Assembly (NCBI GenBank): GCA_945905295.1
Contig: CAMDPX010000007.1
Coordinates: forward strand, 1 to 62,931
Source: Planctomyces sp. SH-PL62
GTDB taxonomy: Bacteria > Planctomycetota > Planctomycetia > Planctomycetales > Planctomycetaceae
Length of the DNA: 62,931 nt
Direction: 5' to 3'
In this document: positions 9,661 to 18,865 of the stretch, one piece after another
Numbering within the stretch: position 1 is the first letter of the stretch
How the letters are laid out: each line of letters starts with the position of its first letter
Notes under the pieces: generated by a model
Database searches by the model: none
The model's input: the letters and a program-made list of their open reading frames with translations, nothing else
What the model was told of the DNA's origin: nothing
Translations under genes and position numbers: made by a program

Positions 9661-10785
9661 TTAATCGGCGAAGATGAGTTTGTCGATCCCGTTCATCGAG
9701 CCTAACGACCCCCAGATTCCATAGCTGCTCTCGGCACCGACGCCCATCCCCATGTTGTCGTACATCACTTCCTTCGGTTCATGCGGCTTTGCGGCTGCCA
9801 GGTCGCCTGTGTTAATGGTCTCGTTGACGAAACGAACTTGGCTATCACACATCAAGACGTGACAACCACCCGGATGCCGGCTGCTGGCCGTAAACCATCC
9901 TCCGACAGACGTTCCGCTCGGTGGAGCCGACGCGGCGCATGACGGTCCGTTCGGAGGCACGGCCGTCAGGAATACGGAATAAATCGGATGTCCGCTAGCC
10001 CATCGTTCGCCCATCAATTCGGGGAGCACAGCGACCGCGGGGAGGTAACGACCACCGGATGTCAGCTTGACGCAATCGGCCGGGCTGGTGGCGGGAACTT
10101 TGGCGACTCGCCCGCGCGGGTCTCGACGGTCATTCGGTGTCCCAAGATCACGCTCCGCCATCGCGATCGTGTTACTGGCACCGTCGGTAATCTCGCGAAG
10201 GCTCACACCGCTTCGCCAACCAAATACTCCGCGAGTCCTCATGCGATTCGGAAATTCGTCGACTCCGCCCTCGTCACCAAAATCGAGCTGATCGCCAACG
10301 CAAAACATGTAACTCACATGCGGCTGCTGATCGACTTTCGGCGGGACGACAGACGATGGGCAAACCCAACTGGAGTCATTCAAAAGGTTCTGAACACGAT
10401 CCAAATACAGAAATCGCTCGCCGCCCGTTGCTCTGTAGTCCACAACAAGATCCTTCAGCAGCGTCATTGGATCGCCACCTTGTTGCGATGTGGGACCAAT
10501 CCTGTGCCATACCTCTCCTTCCCATCCGAGTTGTGGCGTTAGCATCACTCGGCCGGATAATCGCTCGCCGTTTTCGTGTGTTCCGCCAGCATACGGCGGG
10601 AACATGTTGCAGACATCATGGTAGTTGTGCAGAGCCAAGCCCCACTGCCTGAGATTATTCTTGCACTCCGAGCGTCGCGCATTTTCGCGAGCGTTCATCA
10701 CCGCCGGAACCAACAGCGTGAGCAGCAAGCCGACGCAGCCGACTCCCACACTCACGTTGACCCAGGCTCGTTTCACGATGCTCAC
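9661..10785 (-). CDS. DUF1559 domain protein (pseudopilin-like) with atypical N-terminus
   Basis: A 374-residue protein of the DUF1559 class, pseudopilin-like proteins greatly expanded in planctomycetes. The hydrophobic N-terminal helix reads [49 protein letters not shown]. This matches the family after the LLVPAV segment, but the usual GFTLVELLVVIAI prepilin cleavage motif is missing, so processing by prepilin peptidase is doubtful. The C-terminus has the family's [15 protein letters not shown] segment. It overlaps the upstream protease-like gene by 4 nt (10782-10785), making it the last gene of a three-gene operon. Confidence 0.85.
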   Translation of the reverse strand: MSIVKRAWVNVSVGVGCVGLLLTLLVPAVMNARENARRSECKNNLRQWGLALHNYHDVCNMFPPYAGGTHENGERLSGRVMLTPQLGWEGEVWHRIGPTSQQGGDPMTLLKDLVVDYRATGGERFLYLDRVQNLLNDSSWVCPSSVVPPKVDQQPHVSYMFCVGDQLDFGDEGGVDEFPNRMRTRGVFGWRSGVSLREITDGASNTIAMAERDLGTPNDRRDPRGRVAKVPATSPADCVKLTSGGRYLPAVAVLPELMGERWASGHPIYSVFLTAVPPNGPSCAASAPPSGTSVGGWFTASSRHPGGCHVLMCDSQVRFVNETINTGDLAAAKPHEPKEVMYDNMGMGVGAESSYGIWGSLGSMNGIDKLIFAD

Positions 10786-11144
10786 TCCAGCGTTAGCCGC
10801 AGCGTGCGATAATCGACCGTCAGACGGCGGCCCAGCATCAACCGAACTCCAAGCAAGACGTTTTGGCCCGAACTAGCAATGACTTCAACCTCTCTGAGTT
10901 CGCCAAACCAATTCAGCCAAGCAACGAAGCTATCCAGTGCCGTTTCACGGCCATCAGCCATCGCCGTTTGAACGACCGAAGATTCTCGTAGGCCGAGTTG
11001 TTTGATTTGACTGATCGGCAGAACCAAATCACCCGTGAAGCCGGTATCGACCCACATCTCCACCGGCGTTTCCGAGCTATTCGGTGCGTTGCAAATCGGG
11101 ATCGTCAACAACGCTCGGCCTTGGACGTCAACATTGCCGTTCAT
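10782..11144 (-). CDS. Clan AA (retropepsin-like) aspartic protease family protein
   Basis: A 120-residue single-domain protein. [16 protein letters not shown] near residue 29 contains the DTG catalytic triad of retropepsin-like proteases, and [17 protein letters not shown] near the C-terminus gives the second conserved hydrophobic motif. Such short domains act as homodimers. It overlaps both neighbours by 4 nt and is co-transcribed with the small upstream gene and the DUF1559 gene. The substrate is unknown. Confidence 0.8.
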   Translation of the reverse strand: MNGNVDVQGRALLTIPICNAPNSSETPVEMWVDTGFTGDLVLPISQIKQLGLRESSVVQTAMADGRETALDSFVAWLNWFGELREVEVIASSGQNVLLGVRLMLGRRLTVDYRTLRLTLE

Positions 11145-11395
11145 GGTTCAAACCAGCCGATCTGAACCGCCGTCTTGTGACCCACTCGCATCAAGTAGGA
11201 ACGACGGTCAGGAAACGCTGCGCGTGCTTGCCGCGTGGCATCGCTCATCTCTTGACCGAGGTAGTACGTTCGCGAAACCGGTTCGATGGCTACGAACTCA
11301 TCCCGGTGTTCCGCTTCCAACGACGATCGCAACTCCTGCTCGTAGAACTCGGTCGCTTGTCGAACGATTTCGTGCGAATCCAAAACTTCAGGCAT
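11141..11395 (-). CDS. Small conserved protein paired with the aspartic protease
   Basis: 84 residues from the ATG at 11395, chosen because AAGGAG lies 7 nt upstream; an in-frame ATG 21 codons earlier would run into the preceding DUF1501 gene. The sequence includes DEFVAIEPVSRTYYLGQEMSDATRQARAAFPDRRSYLMRVGH, a pattern I recognise as typical of small proteins encoded upstream of clan AA protease genes in other bacteria. The 4-nt overlap suggests coupled translation and a toxin-antitoxin-like or substrate-protease pairing. The function is not established. Confidence 0.7.
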   Translation of the reverse strand: MPEVLDSHEIVRQATEFYEQELRSSLEAEHRDEFVAIEPVSRTYYLGQEMSDATRQARAAFPDRRSYLMRVGHKTAVQIGWFEP

Positions 11396-11450
11396 GACTG
11401 CTCTCCTTGAAGAACGGAAACCGTTGGCATCTTTCGATGCACAAGGTATC

Positions 11451-12992
11451 TCACGCAATCGCTTTCGTCACGACGTTCCCGCGAGTGCCGGTGATGCGTT
11501 CCTCCAAGCCCTTGTAGAAGAACGTCAGGCGTTCGTGGTCGAGCCCCATGAGGTGCAGGATCGTGGCGTGTAGGTCGGAGACGTGGCACGGTTCGTCCAC
11601 GGCGGCGAAGCCCAAGTCATCCGTCGCGCCGATGGCTTGGCCGCCGCGAGTGCCGGCTCCGGCGAGCCACATGGAGAAGCCGTGCCAGTCGTGGTCGCGG
11701 CCCGGTTTGTTGACTCCCTCGCTGGTCGGAGTGCGGCCGAACTCGCCGCCCCAGACGAGCAGCGTTTCATCCCACAGGCCGCGTTGCTTGAGGTCGGTCA
11801 TCAACGCGCCGATCGGTTGATCGGTCTCGCCCGCGTGGATCGTGTGGTTGCTGATGCAGTTGTTGTGGCCGTCCCAAGTGTCCTCGATGTGCCCGCCGCC
11901 GGAGTACAACTGGATGAACCGCACGCCCCGCTCGATCAGCCGCCGAGCGATCAGGCATTTGCGTCCGAAGTCCGCCGTGCGAGCGTCGTCCAGGCCGTAC
12001 ATCTCCTGCGTCTGCCGCGTCTCTTGCGAGAGATTGACGACGTCCGCCGCCGTCGTTTGCATCTGATACGCCAGCTCGTAGGAGAGGATGCGTGCGACGA
12101 GTTCGGAATCCCCGTAGGTTGGGTTTCCAACCCGACCCTCTTTGAGAGATAAAGAAGACTGGTCGGGTCGGAGACCCAACCTACGGCGGGCAAGGTGCTC
12201 GCGGTTCAGCTCGCCGAGCAGGTCGAGCGACTTGCGTTGCGTCCGATCGGAAACTCCCGCCGGCGTCGCGAGGTCCAACAGCGGCGAGCCCTGACTGCGA
12301 AACAGCGTCCCCTGATAGGCCGCCGGCATGAACCCGCCCGTCCAATTCGACGCACTGCCGATCGGTCCGCCGCGTGGATCGGTCATCACCACGAAGCTCG
12401 GCAGGTTCGCGTTCTCGGTGCCGAGGCCGTAGCTCAGCCACGCTCCCAAGCTGGGCTTGCCGATCAACACGCTGCCGGTATTCATCTGCAAGCACCCCGA
12501 CGCATGCGCCGCCGTGTCCGCGTGCATCGACCGAATCACGCAAATGTCATCCGCATGTTTCGCCGTGTGAGGAAACAAACTGCTGATCGGCAACCCGCTC
12601 TCGCCATGTGGCCGAAACGGAAACGGCGACTTCATCAAATACCCAATCGGCCGCCCGTTCGACCCGACCTTCGCCTTCCCGGCGTACGCCGTCCCATGAA
12701 ACTTGTCGAGCATCGGTTTTGGATCAAACGTGTCGACTTGCGAAGGAGCTCCATTCATAAACAGAAACACGCAATGCTTCGCCCCACCAAAATGCGGAGC
12801 CTTCGGAGCCAGCGGATGCATTCCTGCCTCACCGCCGGCTGCCTCATTCGCACGCGTGTCGTTCGCAAAGAACCGATCTCGCGACAAGAGATCAATCAAT
12901 CCGAGACCTGTGAAGCCCCCACCGACTTCCCACAAGAACTCGCGCCGAGTCCGCCCGCAGGGAGTCGCGTTTGGAATGAAGCGATCAAGCAT
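11451..12992 (-). CDS. DUF1501 family protein (second copy) with in-frame palindrome
   Basis: A 513-residue DUF1501 protein. The N-terminus GRTRREFLWEVGGGFTGLGLIDLL is a Tat-type signal. Domain motifs are FMNGAPSQVDTFDPKPMLDKFHG, SGLPISSLFPHTAKHADDICVIRSMH and GGEFGRTPTSEGVNKPGRDHDWHGFSMWLAG near residue 425. Residues about 270-293 (RRLGLRPDQSSLSLKEGRVG) come from a palindromic element and have no counterpart in the other two copies. This subfamily usually follows a DUF1549/DUF1553 gene; none is adjacent here. Confidence 0.9.
   Translation of the reverse strand: MLDRFIPNATPCGRTRREFLWEVGGGFTGLGLIDLLSRDRFFANDTRANEAAGGEAGMHPLAPKAPHFGGAKHCVFLFMNGAPSQVDTFDPKPMLDKFHGTAYAGKAKVGSNGRPIGYLMKSPFPFRPHGESGLPISSLFPHTAKHADDICVIRSMHADTAAHASGCLQMNTGSVLIGKPSLGAWLSYGLGTENANLPSFVVMTDPRGGPIGSASNWTGGFMPAAYQGTLFRSQGSPLLDLATPAGVSDRTQRKSLDLLGELNREHLARRRLGLRPDQSSLSLKEGRVGNPTYGDSELVARILSYELAYQMQTTAADVVNLSQETRQTQEMYGLDDARTADFGRKCLIARRLIERGVRFIQLYSGGGHIEDTWDGHNNCISNHTIHAGETDQPIGALMTDLKQRGLWDETLLVWGGEFGRTPTSEGVNKPGRDHDWHGFSMWLAGAGTRGGQAIGATDDLGFAAVDEPCHVSDLHATILHLMGLDHERLTFFYKGLEERITGTRGNVVTKAIA
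12113..12185. repeat. Palindromic element PAL-J, in frame inside a DUF1501 gene
   Basis: 25-bp arms (12113-12137 and 12161-12185; left begins CGTAGGTTGGGTTTCC) with two mismatches and a 23-nt loop. The right arm contains a GGGTC-GGA-GACCC hairpin. A related half-element lies at 15452-15475. It is translated without a stop in the DUF1501 frame. Confidence 0.9.
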
Positions 12993-13010
12993 GTCCGTCT
13001 CCAGTCACAC

Positions 13011-13580
13011 TCAGACGCCGTTGATGGCATCCATGACTAACGCGTAGATAAACCAAATTCCGAAGGCAATCCCGAAACCTAACAACGTAACAAAGATCGA
13101 ACCGACGATGCTCGTGCCACCCATATTGCGCAGGAGGTCGTCCACGATCTCGCCGTCACCATGACTGAGACGGCGGACTTGTTCAAGCTTTCGGCAGCAG
13201 TGCCGGAGGTACAAACGATTGCCGAATGCCCCACAACATAAGGCGATCAAAAACGTCACAAGTCGATCATAGACTGCTGGTGACTCCTCGCGACCAAAGA
13301 CTTCGACAAACACGATGTCTGAAATCACTGTCTCCAAGGAAATGAGAACCCACAGCATCAAAGCGAGGCCGTACATTTTTCGGTAAGCGATCCAGAGTCC
13401 CGCTAAAATGAACGCCGCTTTGTTGAAGCCACAGCGCCGCGAGTTTCCGCGAAGTATCTCCGACCACTGAGTTCGGAAGTATTCGGCATTCTGACCGACC
13501 AACAACATCAGATGGCCCTCGTCCGCCGAACGATCGGATCGCGGGACTTCGTCAGAAGGAAACTCGAAACCCTCGGACAT
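13011..13580 (-). CDS. DUF2628-like membrane protein
   Basis: 189 residues from the ATG at 13580 (MSEGFEFPSDE); the longer open frame upstream runs antisense through the antitoxin gene and is not coding. Central segment YFRTQWSEILRGNSRRCGFNKAAFILAGLWIAYRKMYGLAL is characteristic of DUF2628 proteins, with transmembrane helices at about residues 50-85, 105-125 and near the C-terminus (SIFVTLLGFGIAFGIWFIYALV). A soluble, cysteine-containing loop lies between them. The function is unknown. Confidence 0.75.
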   Translation of the reverse strand: MSEGFEFPSDEVPRSDRSADEGHLMLLVGQNAEYFRTQWSEILRGNSRRCGFNKAAFILAGLWIAYRKMYGLALMLWVLISLETVISDIVFVEVFGREESPAVYDRLVTFLIALCCGAFGNRLYLRHCCRKLEQVRRLSHGDGEIVDDLLRNMGGTSIVGSIFVTLLGFGIAFGIWFIYALVMDAINGV

Positions 13581-13677
13581 GGAATACCGGTACTTTCGTA
13601 ATGCGTGTGATTTTCCGCACGACTCGACTCTGTGTGTCGTGTCGGATGCCACCGACCTGGCATGCGCCGGCGAACGA

Positions 13678-13935
13678 CTACGTCCCAAACGATTCGCGAA
13701 TCTGCTGGAGCGTTTTCCGAGGCCCGGCGTTGGCTCGGCGTTCGGCGTCGGCGAGGTAGGACATGAACTCGGTACTCGACTGGAGGGCGAGAATCTCTTC
13801 ATCCGATTCGTCCGCCGGAACGACTGCGAAGCGCGTTTGACCGTTGGTTTGAACAAACACGACGTCATTCTGCTCGGCGGCACCGAGCACCTCGGACAAT
13901 GAGACCTGTGAAGAATCGAGCGTAGCGCTTTTCAT
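13678..13935 (-). CDS. Antitoxin of a RelE/ParE-type pair
   Basis: An 85-residue acidic protein with an N-terminal Phd/YefM-like segment (SEVLGAAEQNDVVFVQTNGQTRFAVVPAD) and a C-terminal helical tail (SYLADAERRANAGPRKTLQQIRES). It overlaps the end of the RelE-like toxin gene by 4 nt (13932-13935), so the order is toxin then antitoxin, the reverse of the commonest layout. A similar segment (VVLVQNGRPVAVVMP) occurs in the antitoxin at 43196-43456. Confidence 0.75.
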   Translation of the reverse strand: MKSATLDSSQVSLSEVLGAAEQNDVVFVQTNGQTRFAVVPADESDEEILALQSSTEFMSYLADAERRANAGPRKTLQQIRESFGT

Positions 13936-14228
13936 AGCGGAATCACCTTTCCGTCGATCGTCAGTTGATTGTGTGCCTTGTGTCCCACGGCGACGACGAT
14001 CACCAGAATACGCTCCTGATTCACGTTGTAAAAGACGCGAAACTCACCCACACGCAGTTCCCACGCTGCCACAGGATTCGGCCGGAGCAATTTTCGATGC
14101 TTAGTGGCAGTCATCGGTTCGTGACTGAGCTGCGTTTCAATCGCATCGAGCAACGAGCGCCGATCTCGCGCGGATAAATCCGCCAATTGCCGTTCCGCGT
14201 CCTCCGAGAACTCGATCGTGTAGGCCAT
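13932..14228 (-). CDS. RelE/ParE family toxin
   Basis: 98 residues from the ATG at 14228 (MAYTIEFSEDAERQLADL). The RelE/ParE fold is indicated by the N-terminal strand-helix hairpin, ARDRRSLLDAIETQL, then the core WELRVGEFRVFYNVNQERILVIVVAVGHK near residue 60. The family cleaves ribosome-bound mRNA (RelE) or inhibits gyrase (ParE); sequence alone does not decide which. The gene precedes and overlaps its antitoxin. Confidence 0.8.
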   Translation of the reverse strand: MAYTIEFSEDAERQLADLSARDRRSLLDAIETQLSHEPMTATKHRKLLRPNPVAAWELRVGEFRVFYNVNQERILVIVVAVGHKAHNQLTIDGKVIPL

Positions 14229-14271
14229 TCCAAAGTTTCCAATCACTTCTACTGGCGCAACTGACCAAAGC

Positions 14272-15390
14272 TTAGGGCTTCGCAGCGAGCCAATCGAGCG
14301 TGAAAGTCACGAACGTCAGACGCTTGTAGTTGTCACGTTCGTAGAGCAAGCCAATGCGGCCGTCTTTCAACCGGGTGAGGCAGCAATAGCCCGATGGGCC
14401 GGGGGCGATCAGTTTGCTGGTGGGCCAGGTGCGGCCTTCGTCGTGGCTGACGCGGACGGTCATGCGTTCGCGCTTTGAGGTGCTGTCGGGATTGGCGAAC
14501 AACAGGATGCTGCGCTGTGAGTCGGTCGGCCATGAGTAGCGGATCAGACTTGCCTGACAGGTTGGTTCGATGAGAGCTTCGTCGCGAGTCGGTTCAGTCC
14601 ATGTCTGGCCATCGTCCCGGCTGCGGCTGATCAGGCGGCGGCCGGCCAGTTCGGGACGCTTGCCGGATCGCGCCCAATGGTTGCGCATGTTGATGAGCAA
14701 CTCAGAGCCGTCACCGGCGACAGTCTCCACGAGTTGGCATTCGTTGGTGTGCAGGCCGACGTTGCCGCCGAGCTTCCAGGTCTCGCCGTGATCGTCGCTG
14801 TAGACGATGTGCGAGGCGCTGGGACCACTGCGGTCGGGAGTCTCACGATGATTGGCTGGCAGGATGAGCCGGCCGCGATGTGGGCCGCGTTCCAGCGCGA
14901 TGCCGATGCCCGGTCCCATTGCGTACCAGCCCCAGCCGGGTTTCGACACCGAGTCCGTGATGTCGCGGACTTTGGACCACGTGACGCCATCATCGTCGCT
15001 GTGAGTCAGCAGCACTCGGCCGTTCTTGCGATTCATCGACAGATAGATTCGTCCGGTGGCTGGATCGATGACCGGACAGGGATTGCCGATCGAGACCACT
15101 TCATCGCCACCTTCCTCGTGGACGAGTTGCAGTTTCTGCCATGTTTTGCCGCCATCGGTACTGCGGCGCAACACGAGGTCGTTGTCACCGTCATCGCTCA
15201 GCGTTGTCTTGCGGCCTTCGCAAAAGGCGAGCAGCGTGCCGGGCTTGGTCGTGAGCAGCGCCGGAATTCGATACGCGAAATAGCCGTCTTGGCCGGCTAT
15301 GAAGACATCGACCGAGGTTGGCTCGGCGGCTGAAGCGAATGATTGGCTGACCGCCACGACGCACGTGATCACGAAGAATCGAAGAGACAT
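14272..15390 (-). CDS. Secreted sialidase (neuraminidase, GH33-like)
   Basis: A 372-residue six-bladed propeller enzyme. The signal peptide MSLRFFVITCVVAVSQSFASA predicts export. The YRIPAL motif near residue 40 supplies the catalytic-site arginine. Five Asp-box repeats of the SxDxGxxW kind are seen (STDGGKTW, SDDDGVTW, SDDHGETW, SRDDGQTW, SHDEGRTW), together with FCEGRK and GRIGLLYERDNY near the C-terminus, which carry the usual acidic and arginine residues. It may release sialic acid or related sugars; in planctomycetes such enzymes are also annotated as exo-alpha-sialidase/BNR proteins. No sialic acid operon is adjacent. Confidence 0.88.
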   Translation of the reverse strand: MSLRFFVITCVVAVSQSFASAAEPTSVDVFIAGQDGYFAYRIPALLTTKPGTLLAFCEGRKTTLSDDGDNDLVLRRSTDGGKTWQKLQLVHEEGGDEVVSIGNPCPVIDPATGRIYLSMNRKNGRVLLTHSDDDGVTWSKVRDITDSVSKPGWGWYAMGPGIGIALERGPHRGRLILPANHRETPDRSGPSASHIVYSDDHGETWKLGGNVGLHTNECQLVETVAGDGSELLINMRNHWARSGKRPELAGRRLISRSRDDGQTWTEPTRDEALIEPTCQASLIRYSWPTDSQRSILLFANPDSTSKRERMTVRVSHDEGRTWPTSKLIAPGPSGYCCLTRLKDGRIGLLYERDNYKRLTFVTFTLDWLAAKP

Positions 15391-15417
15391 GTCGCCGACT
15401 CCTTAACCTTGGAGGAT

Positions 15418-15475
15418 GGGCACTCTTGCCCGTCTTTTTGTCACGGAAAGCAGTCGGGACAGAGTCCCAACCTAC
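15418..15475. repeat. Two half palindromic elements between sialidase and DUF1501
   Basis: A GGGCA...TGCCC hairpin near 15418-15432 is followed by a half copy of PAL-J at 15452-15475 (GTCGGGACAGAGTCCCAACC). Each is a small hairpin by itself, but the opposite arms are absent. They lie in the 81-bp gap between the sialidase start and the preceding DUF1501 stop. Confidence 0.6.
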
Positions 15476-16956
15476 ACCAGCCCAGCAATCGGTTGACCGT
15501 GGTAGATGTGGTGCGGACGATTGAGTTCGTCGTGCCACGCAGCGGTCTCTGGGATGCCGAGCGCATGATAGATCGTCGCGGCCATATTCTCTGGCTTCTG
15601 CGGATTCGTGGCCGGATACGCGGCGATCTTGTCGGACGAACCGATGACCGTGCCGCCGGGGGCTCCGCCGCCGGCGAAGAAGACGCTTTGCACGCCTCCC
15701 CAGTGATCGCGGCCGGGCTCTGGATATGACGCCGTCAACAGCGACAGTTTCGGAGTCCGGCCGAACTCGCCAGCCATCACGACCATTGTGCTATCGAGCA
15801 GGCCAGTCGATTGCAGATCGTCGAGTAACGCGCACAACGCGCGGTCGGTCGGCGGCAACAGATGGTTCTTCAGCCGGCGAAAGATGTCACCGTGAGTGTC
15901 CCAGGTCTCGTTGTTGCCGAGGTTCACCTGCACGAGATTGACTCCCGCCTCGACCAATCGAAACGCCATCAGCAGCGACCAACCGTAGCTGTTGCGGCCA
16001 TAGCGAATCTGCGTGGCTTCGTCGGCGTGCGTCACGTCGAACGCGCGACGCACGTTGTTCGCGGACAGCAGCGAGATCGCCGACTGGCGATGATCGTCGT
16101 AGCTCTGCGACGCGGCGGAGCGTTCGAGTTCACTTCGCTGCTGATCCAACTCGCGCAGCAGCGAGACGCGGCTGTTGACTCGGCCCAAGCTGAGGTCGGG
16201 GGACAACGTGATGTTCGGAGCTTGATAGATTCGCGAGTCGGGATTTGTCGGCGGCTTCTTGGTTTCGTTGGCGAAGGTGTATTCGGGATACGCTCCGCGC
16301 CAGAACGACATGCCATCCGGCGAAGCTTCGATGAAAAATGGATCGCGATGCGAGCCCATCAAGCCACCATAAGCTCCGGGGATTGTCCCTCCCGACCAAT
16401 GGATGAGTCGCTCCGGCAGCACAATGGCGGGAGGCAGGTTGTTGCTGCGGCGCGGGACTTGATCGCCGACGATGGACGCGATGCTCGGCCAGTCGCTGGG
16501 CCTCGGCTTGCGGTCGCCGACGAATCCCGGCGACGTGACGCTGCGGCCCGTCAGCATGAAATAATGTCCGAGCGTGTGCTCGTTGGACGGATGCGTCAGC
16601 GACCGCACGACGGACCAACGCTGACTTTGCTGAGCGAGTCCTGGCAGATGCTCACAGATTTCGACGCCGGGAGTGCTGGTCGCGATGGGATTGAACTCGC
16701 CGCGGATTTCCGACGGCGCGTTCGGCTTCAAATCAAAGCTGTCATGCTGCGAAAGTCCACCGGACAAAAAAATGTAGATGCAAGACTTCGCCTTGCCGGA
16801 GTTGGTCGTTCCGCCTTTAGGCGGCTGCTCTCCCGCGCGCGTCTCACGCAGCGCATCGAGATGATTCATCCCCAAGCCCAGCAATCCGACTGCTCCCGCT
16901 TGCACAGCGGTGCGTCGCGAAATCGAGGGATGTCGCAGGCTCAGCGAATCGATCAT
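15472..16956 (-). CDS. DUF1501 family protein (third copy)
   Basis: A 494-residue DUF1501 protein with a Tat-like N-terminus (SISRRTAVQAGAVGLLGLGMNHL). Motifs are FLSGGLSQHDSFDLKPNAPSEIRGEFNPIATSTPG, TGRSVTSPGFVGDRKPRPSDWPSIASI, TWDTHGDIF and GEFGRTPKLSL...GRDHWG. It is closer in layout to the copy at 8180-9580 than to that at 11451-12992. Residues AGEQPPKGGTTN near position 43 are encoded over a short palindrome (CCGCCTTTAGGCGG, around 16809-16822) and may be a half-element. The enzymatic role is unknown. Confidence 0.9.
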   Translation of the reverse strand: MIDSLSLRHPSISRRTAVQAGAVGLLGLGMNHLDALRETRAGEQPPKGGTTNSGKAKSCIYIFLSGGLSQHDSFDLKPNAPSEIRGEFNPIATSTPGVEICEHLPGLAQQSQRWSVVRSLTHPSNEHTLGHYFMLTGRSVTSPGFVGDRKPRPSDWPSIASIVGDQVPRRSNNLPPAIVLPERLIHWSGGTIPGAYGGLMGSHRDPFFIEASPDGMSFWRGAYPEYTFANETKKPPTNPDSRIYQAPNITLSPDLSLGRVNSRVSLLRELDQQRSELERSAASQSYDDHRQSAISLLSANNVRRAFDVTHADEATQIRYGRNSYGWSLLMAFRLVEAGVNLVQVNLGNNETWDTHGDIFRRLKNHLLPPTDRALCALLDDLQSTGLLDSTMVVMAGEFGRTPKLSLLTASYPEPGRDHWGGVQSVFFAGGGAPGGTVIGSSDKIAAYPATNPQKPENMAATIYHALGIPETAAWHDELNRPHHIYHGQPIAGLV

Positions 16957-17083
16957 CGAATTTCTCCGGCGAGTGGATCGTCAATCCAGTTCATGTCGCG
17001 AAATGTCCATGAGCAACATCGGCATCAGTGTCATGACCTGCCGAAAGAGCGACAAGCGGAAACTCGGATTTGGAAAAAGAAAC

Positions 17084-18667
17084 TCAACGAATGCCTGTCT
17101 TCTTGCGAATCTGAACGGCGACCGCGTTCTTCTGTGGCTCGCCCGGAGTGCTGCGGCCGTCGGTAACGTATTTCTCAAGCAATTTCGTCAGCCGAGTGAC
17201 GGTCTCTGGGTGTTTGTCTTGCAGATTGGTTTTCTCGCCGATGTCTGTGCTGAGATCGAAGAGTTGATTCGGTGGCTGTTCGTCGTCCTTCATGCCGGGA
17301 CGCGGATTGCTCCAACCGCCGGAACCGGGGCACAACGCGAGTTTCCACGAACCGTCGCGGATCGCGAACGAGCCGTTGATGGAATGACTGACGAGCGTCG
17401 TTCGCGCGGTCTTGCCGGTTTGGCCGAGCAGCGTCGGCAGGAAGCTGATGCTGTCCTCGGCCGCATTCGGAGGCAGCTTCACGCCAACGATCTCGGCGAC
17501 TGTTGCCGTGACGTCGATCAGGCAGGCCAATTGATCGGTCTTCGATCCGGCCTTCACCTTGCCGGGCCAGCGCACGAGGAACGGCACGCGATGCCCGCCT
17601 TCGTAGATGTCCGCCTTGTGGCCGCGAAAGACGTAGCTGGGGTTGTGCCCCTTCGCGAGCAGTTCGTCGAACTTCGCTTGCGGCGAACAGCCGTTGTCGC
17701 TGGTGAAGATCACCAGCGTGTTATCGGTCAGCCCGTTGCGATCGAGCGTGTCGAGCAACTGGCCGATCGCGGCGTCTTGCTGCATGACGAAGTCGGCATA
17801 CGGATTCAGTCCGCTCTTGCCGAGCCAATTCCCCTTCGGATGGATCGGCGTGTGCGGTGAGGCGTATGGCAGGTAAATGAAGAACGGTTTCCCCTGCTTC
17901 GCGTCGGCCGCGCGGCGGTCGATGATTTCGATCGTCTTCTTGGTCAAATCGGGCAGTACGTCGGCGTCGTCGAATCCGGGAGCCGCCGGACCAAGCCGCG
18001 TCATCGGTTTGCCTCGGCCGAACATCAACTCGAAGCCTCGGTCTTCGGTCGGCAGCACTTTGACTCGATCGTTCTCGATGTAAGTGAACGGCACCATGTC
18101 GAGCGACGCGCTGATGCCGAAGTACTCATCGAACCCGACGCTGTTCGGGCCGTTCTTGATCGGCTGTGAGTAATCGACGTTGAAGACCTGCTCGCGCGGC
18201 TCGATGCTCAATTCGGAGACTTCCTTACCCTCCTTCTTCACCCAGTCCATGCCGAGATGCCACTTGCCAACGCACGACGTGTGATAGCCGTTCTCCTTCA
18301 GCAGCGAGGCGACCGTCATGCGGCCCGGTTCGATCAGCCGTGGACTCAGCCCGCCGAGCACTCCGCTTTGCAGCTTTGTCCGCCAGTTGTACCGACCGGT
18401 CATCAGGCCATATCGAGTCGGAGAGCAAACCGCCGAACTGGTATGAGCGTCGGTAAAGATCATTCCTTCGCGAGCCAGCCGATCCATGCTCGGCGTCGCG
18501 ATCTTTCCATCAGGGTTGAGGCACTTCACATCGCCGTAGCCGAGATCGTCACACAGGATCAACAAGATGTTCGGCCGCGACGGCTCGGCGGCAGAGGCGA
18601 AGCGATTAACCGTTGTGATCAAAACGGGCAGGAGAACGGCCCAGAGGCAAAGGCGAAGGATCGGCAT
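17084..18667 (-). CDS. Secreted arylsulfatase (formylglycine type)
   Basis: 527 residues from the ATG at 18667 (MPILRLCLWAVLLPVLITTV); GGAG lies 7 nt upstream and a signal peptide follows. The type I sulfatase core has NILLILCDDLGYGDVKCLNPDG (metal site), CSPTR (the CxPxR motif modified to formylglycine), GRYNWRTKL, GKWHLGMDW and TSDNGCSPQAKFDELL. The C-terminal region YDL-type repeat has FDLSTDIGEKTNL. It belongs to the arylsulfatase A-like group that planctomycetes possess in large numbers for degrading sulfated polysaccharides. It is separate from the sulfatase at 4113-5603, which has CSASR instead. Confidence 0.92.
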   Translation of the reverse strand: MPILRLCLWAVLLPVLITTVNRFASAAEPSRPNILLILCDDLGYGDVKCLNPDGKIATPSMDRLAREGMIFTDAHTSSAVCSPTRYGLMTGRYNWRTKLQSGVLGGLSPRLIEPGRMTVASLLKENGYHTSCVGKWHLGMDWVKKEGKEVSELSIEPREQVFNVDYSQPIKNGPNSVGFDEYFGISASLDMVPFTYIENDRVKVLPTEDRGFELMFGRGKPMTRLGPAAPGFDDADVLPDLTKKTIEIIDRRAADAKQGKPFFIYLPYASPHTPIHPKGNWLGKSGLNPYADFVMQQDAAIGQLLDTLDRNGLTDNTLVIFTSDNGCSPQAKFDELLAKGHNPSYVFRGHKADIYEGGHRVPFLVRWPGKVKAGSKTDQLACLIDVTATVAEIVGVKLPPNAAEDSISFLPTLLGQTGKTARTTLVSHSINGSFAIRDGSWKLALCPGSGGWSNPRPGMKDDEQPPNQLFDLSTDIGEKTNLQDKHPETVTRLTKLLEKYVTDGRSTPGEPQKNAVAVQIRKKTGIR

Positions 18668-18865
18668 GGTGTGCTCCGGGTGGACTCGAATGAACGCGGG
18701 GCGGATCAACAATTCTTCGGAACTGGCCGAACAAAGTTCTACCGACTTCAAAACGCGTTGTCGGCCAAGTCCGAGAAATTTGTTTGATCAGGACTTCAAA
18801 TGCCGACCCCGTGAGAACGAGAAGTTGGTGCTGCGGACATTACTCGAACAACGATGCGTCGCAGA

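Noticed and set aside
13583-13883. Upstream extension of the DUF2628-like gene
   Set aside because: The first 101 codons would lie over the antitoxin gene in another frame and read as basic low-complexity sequence. The ATG at 13580 begins the conserved part.
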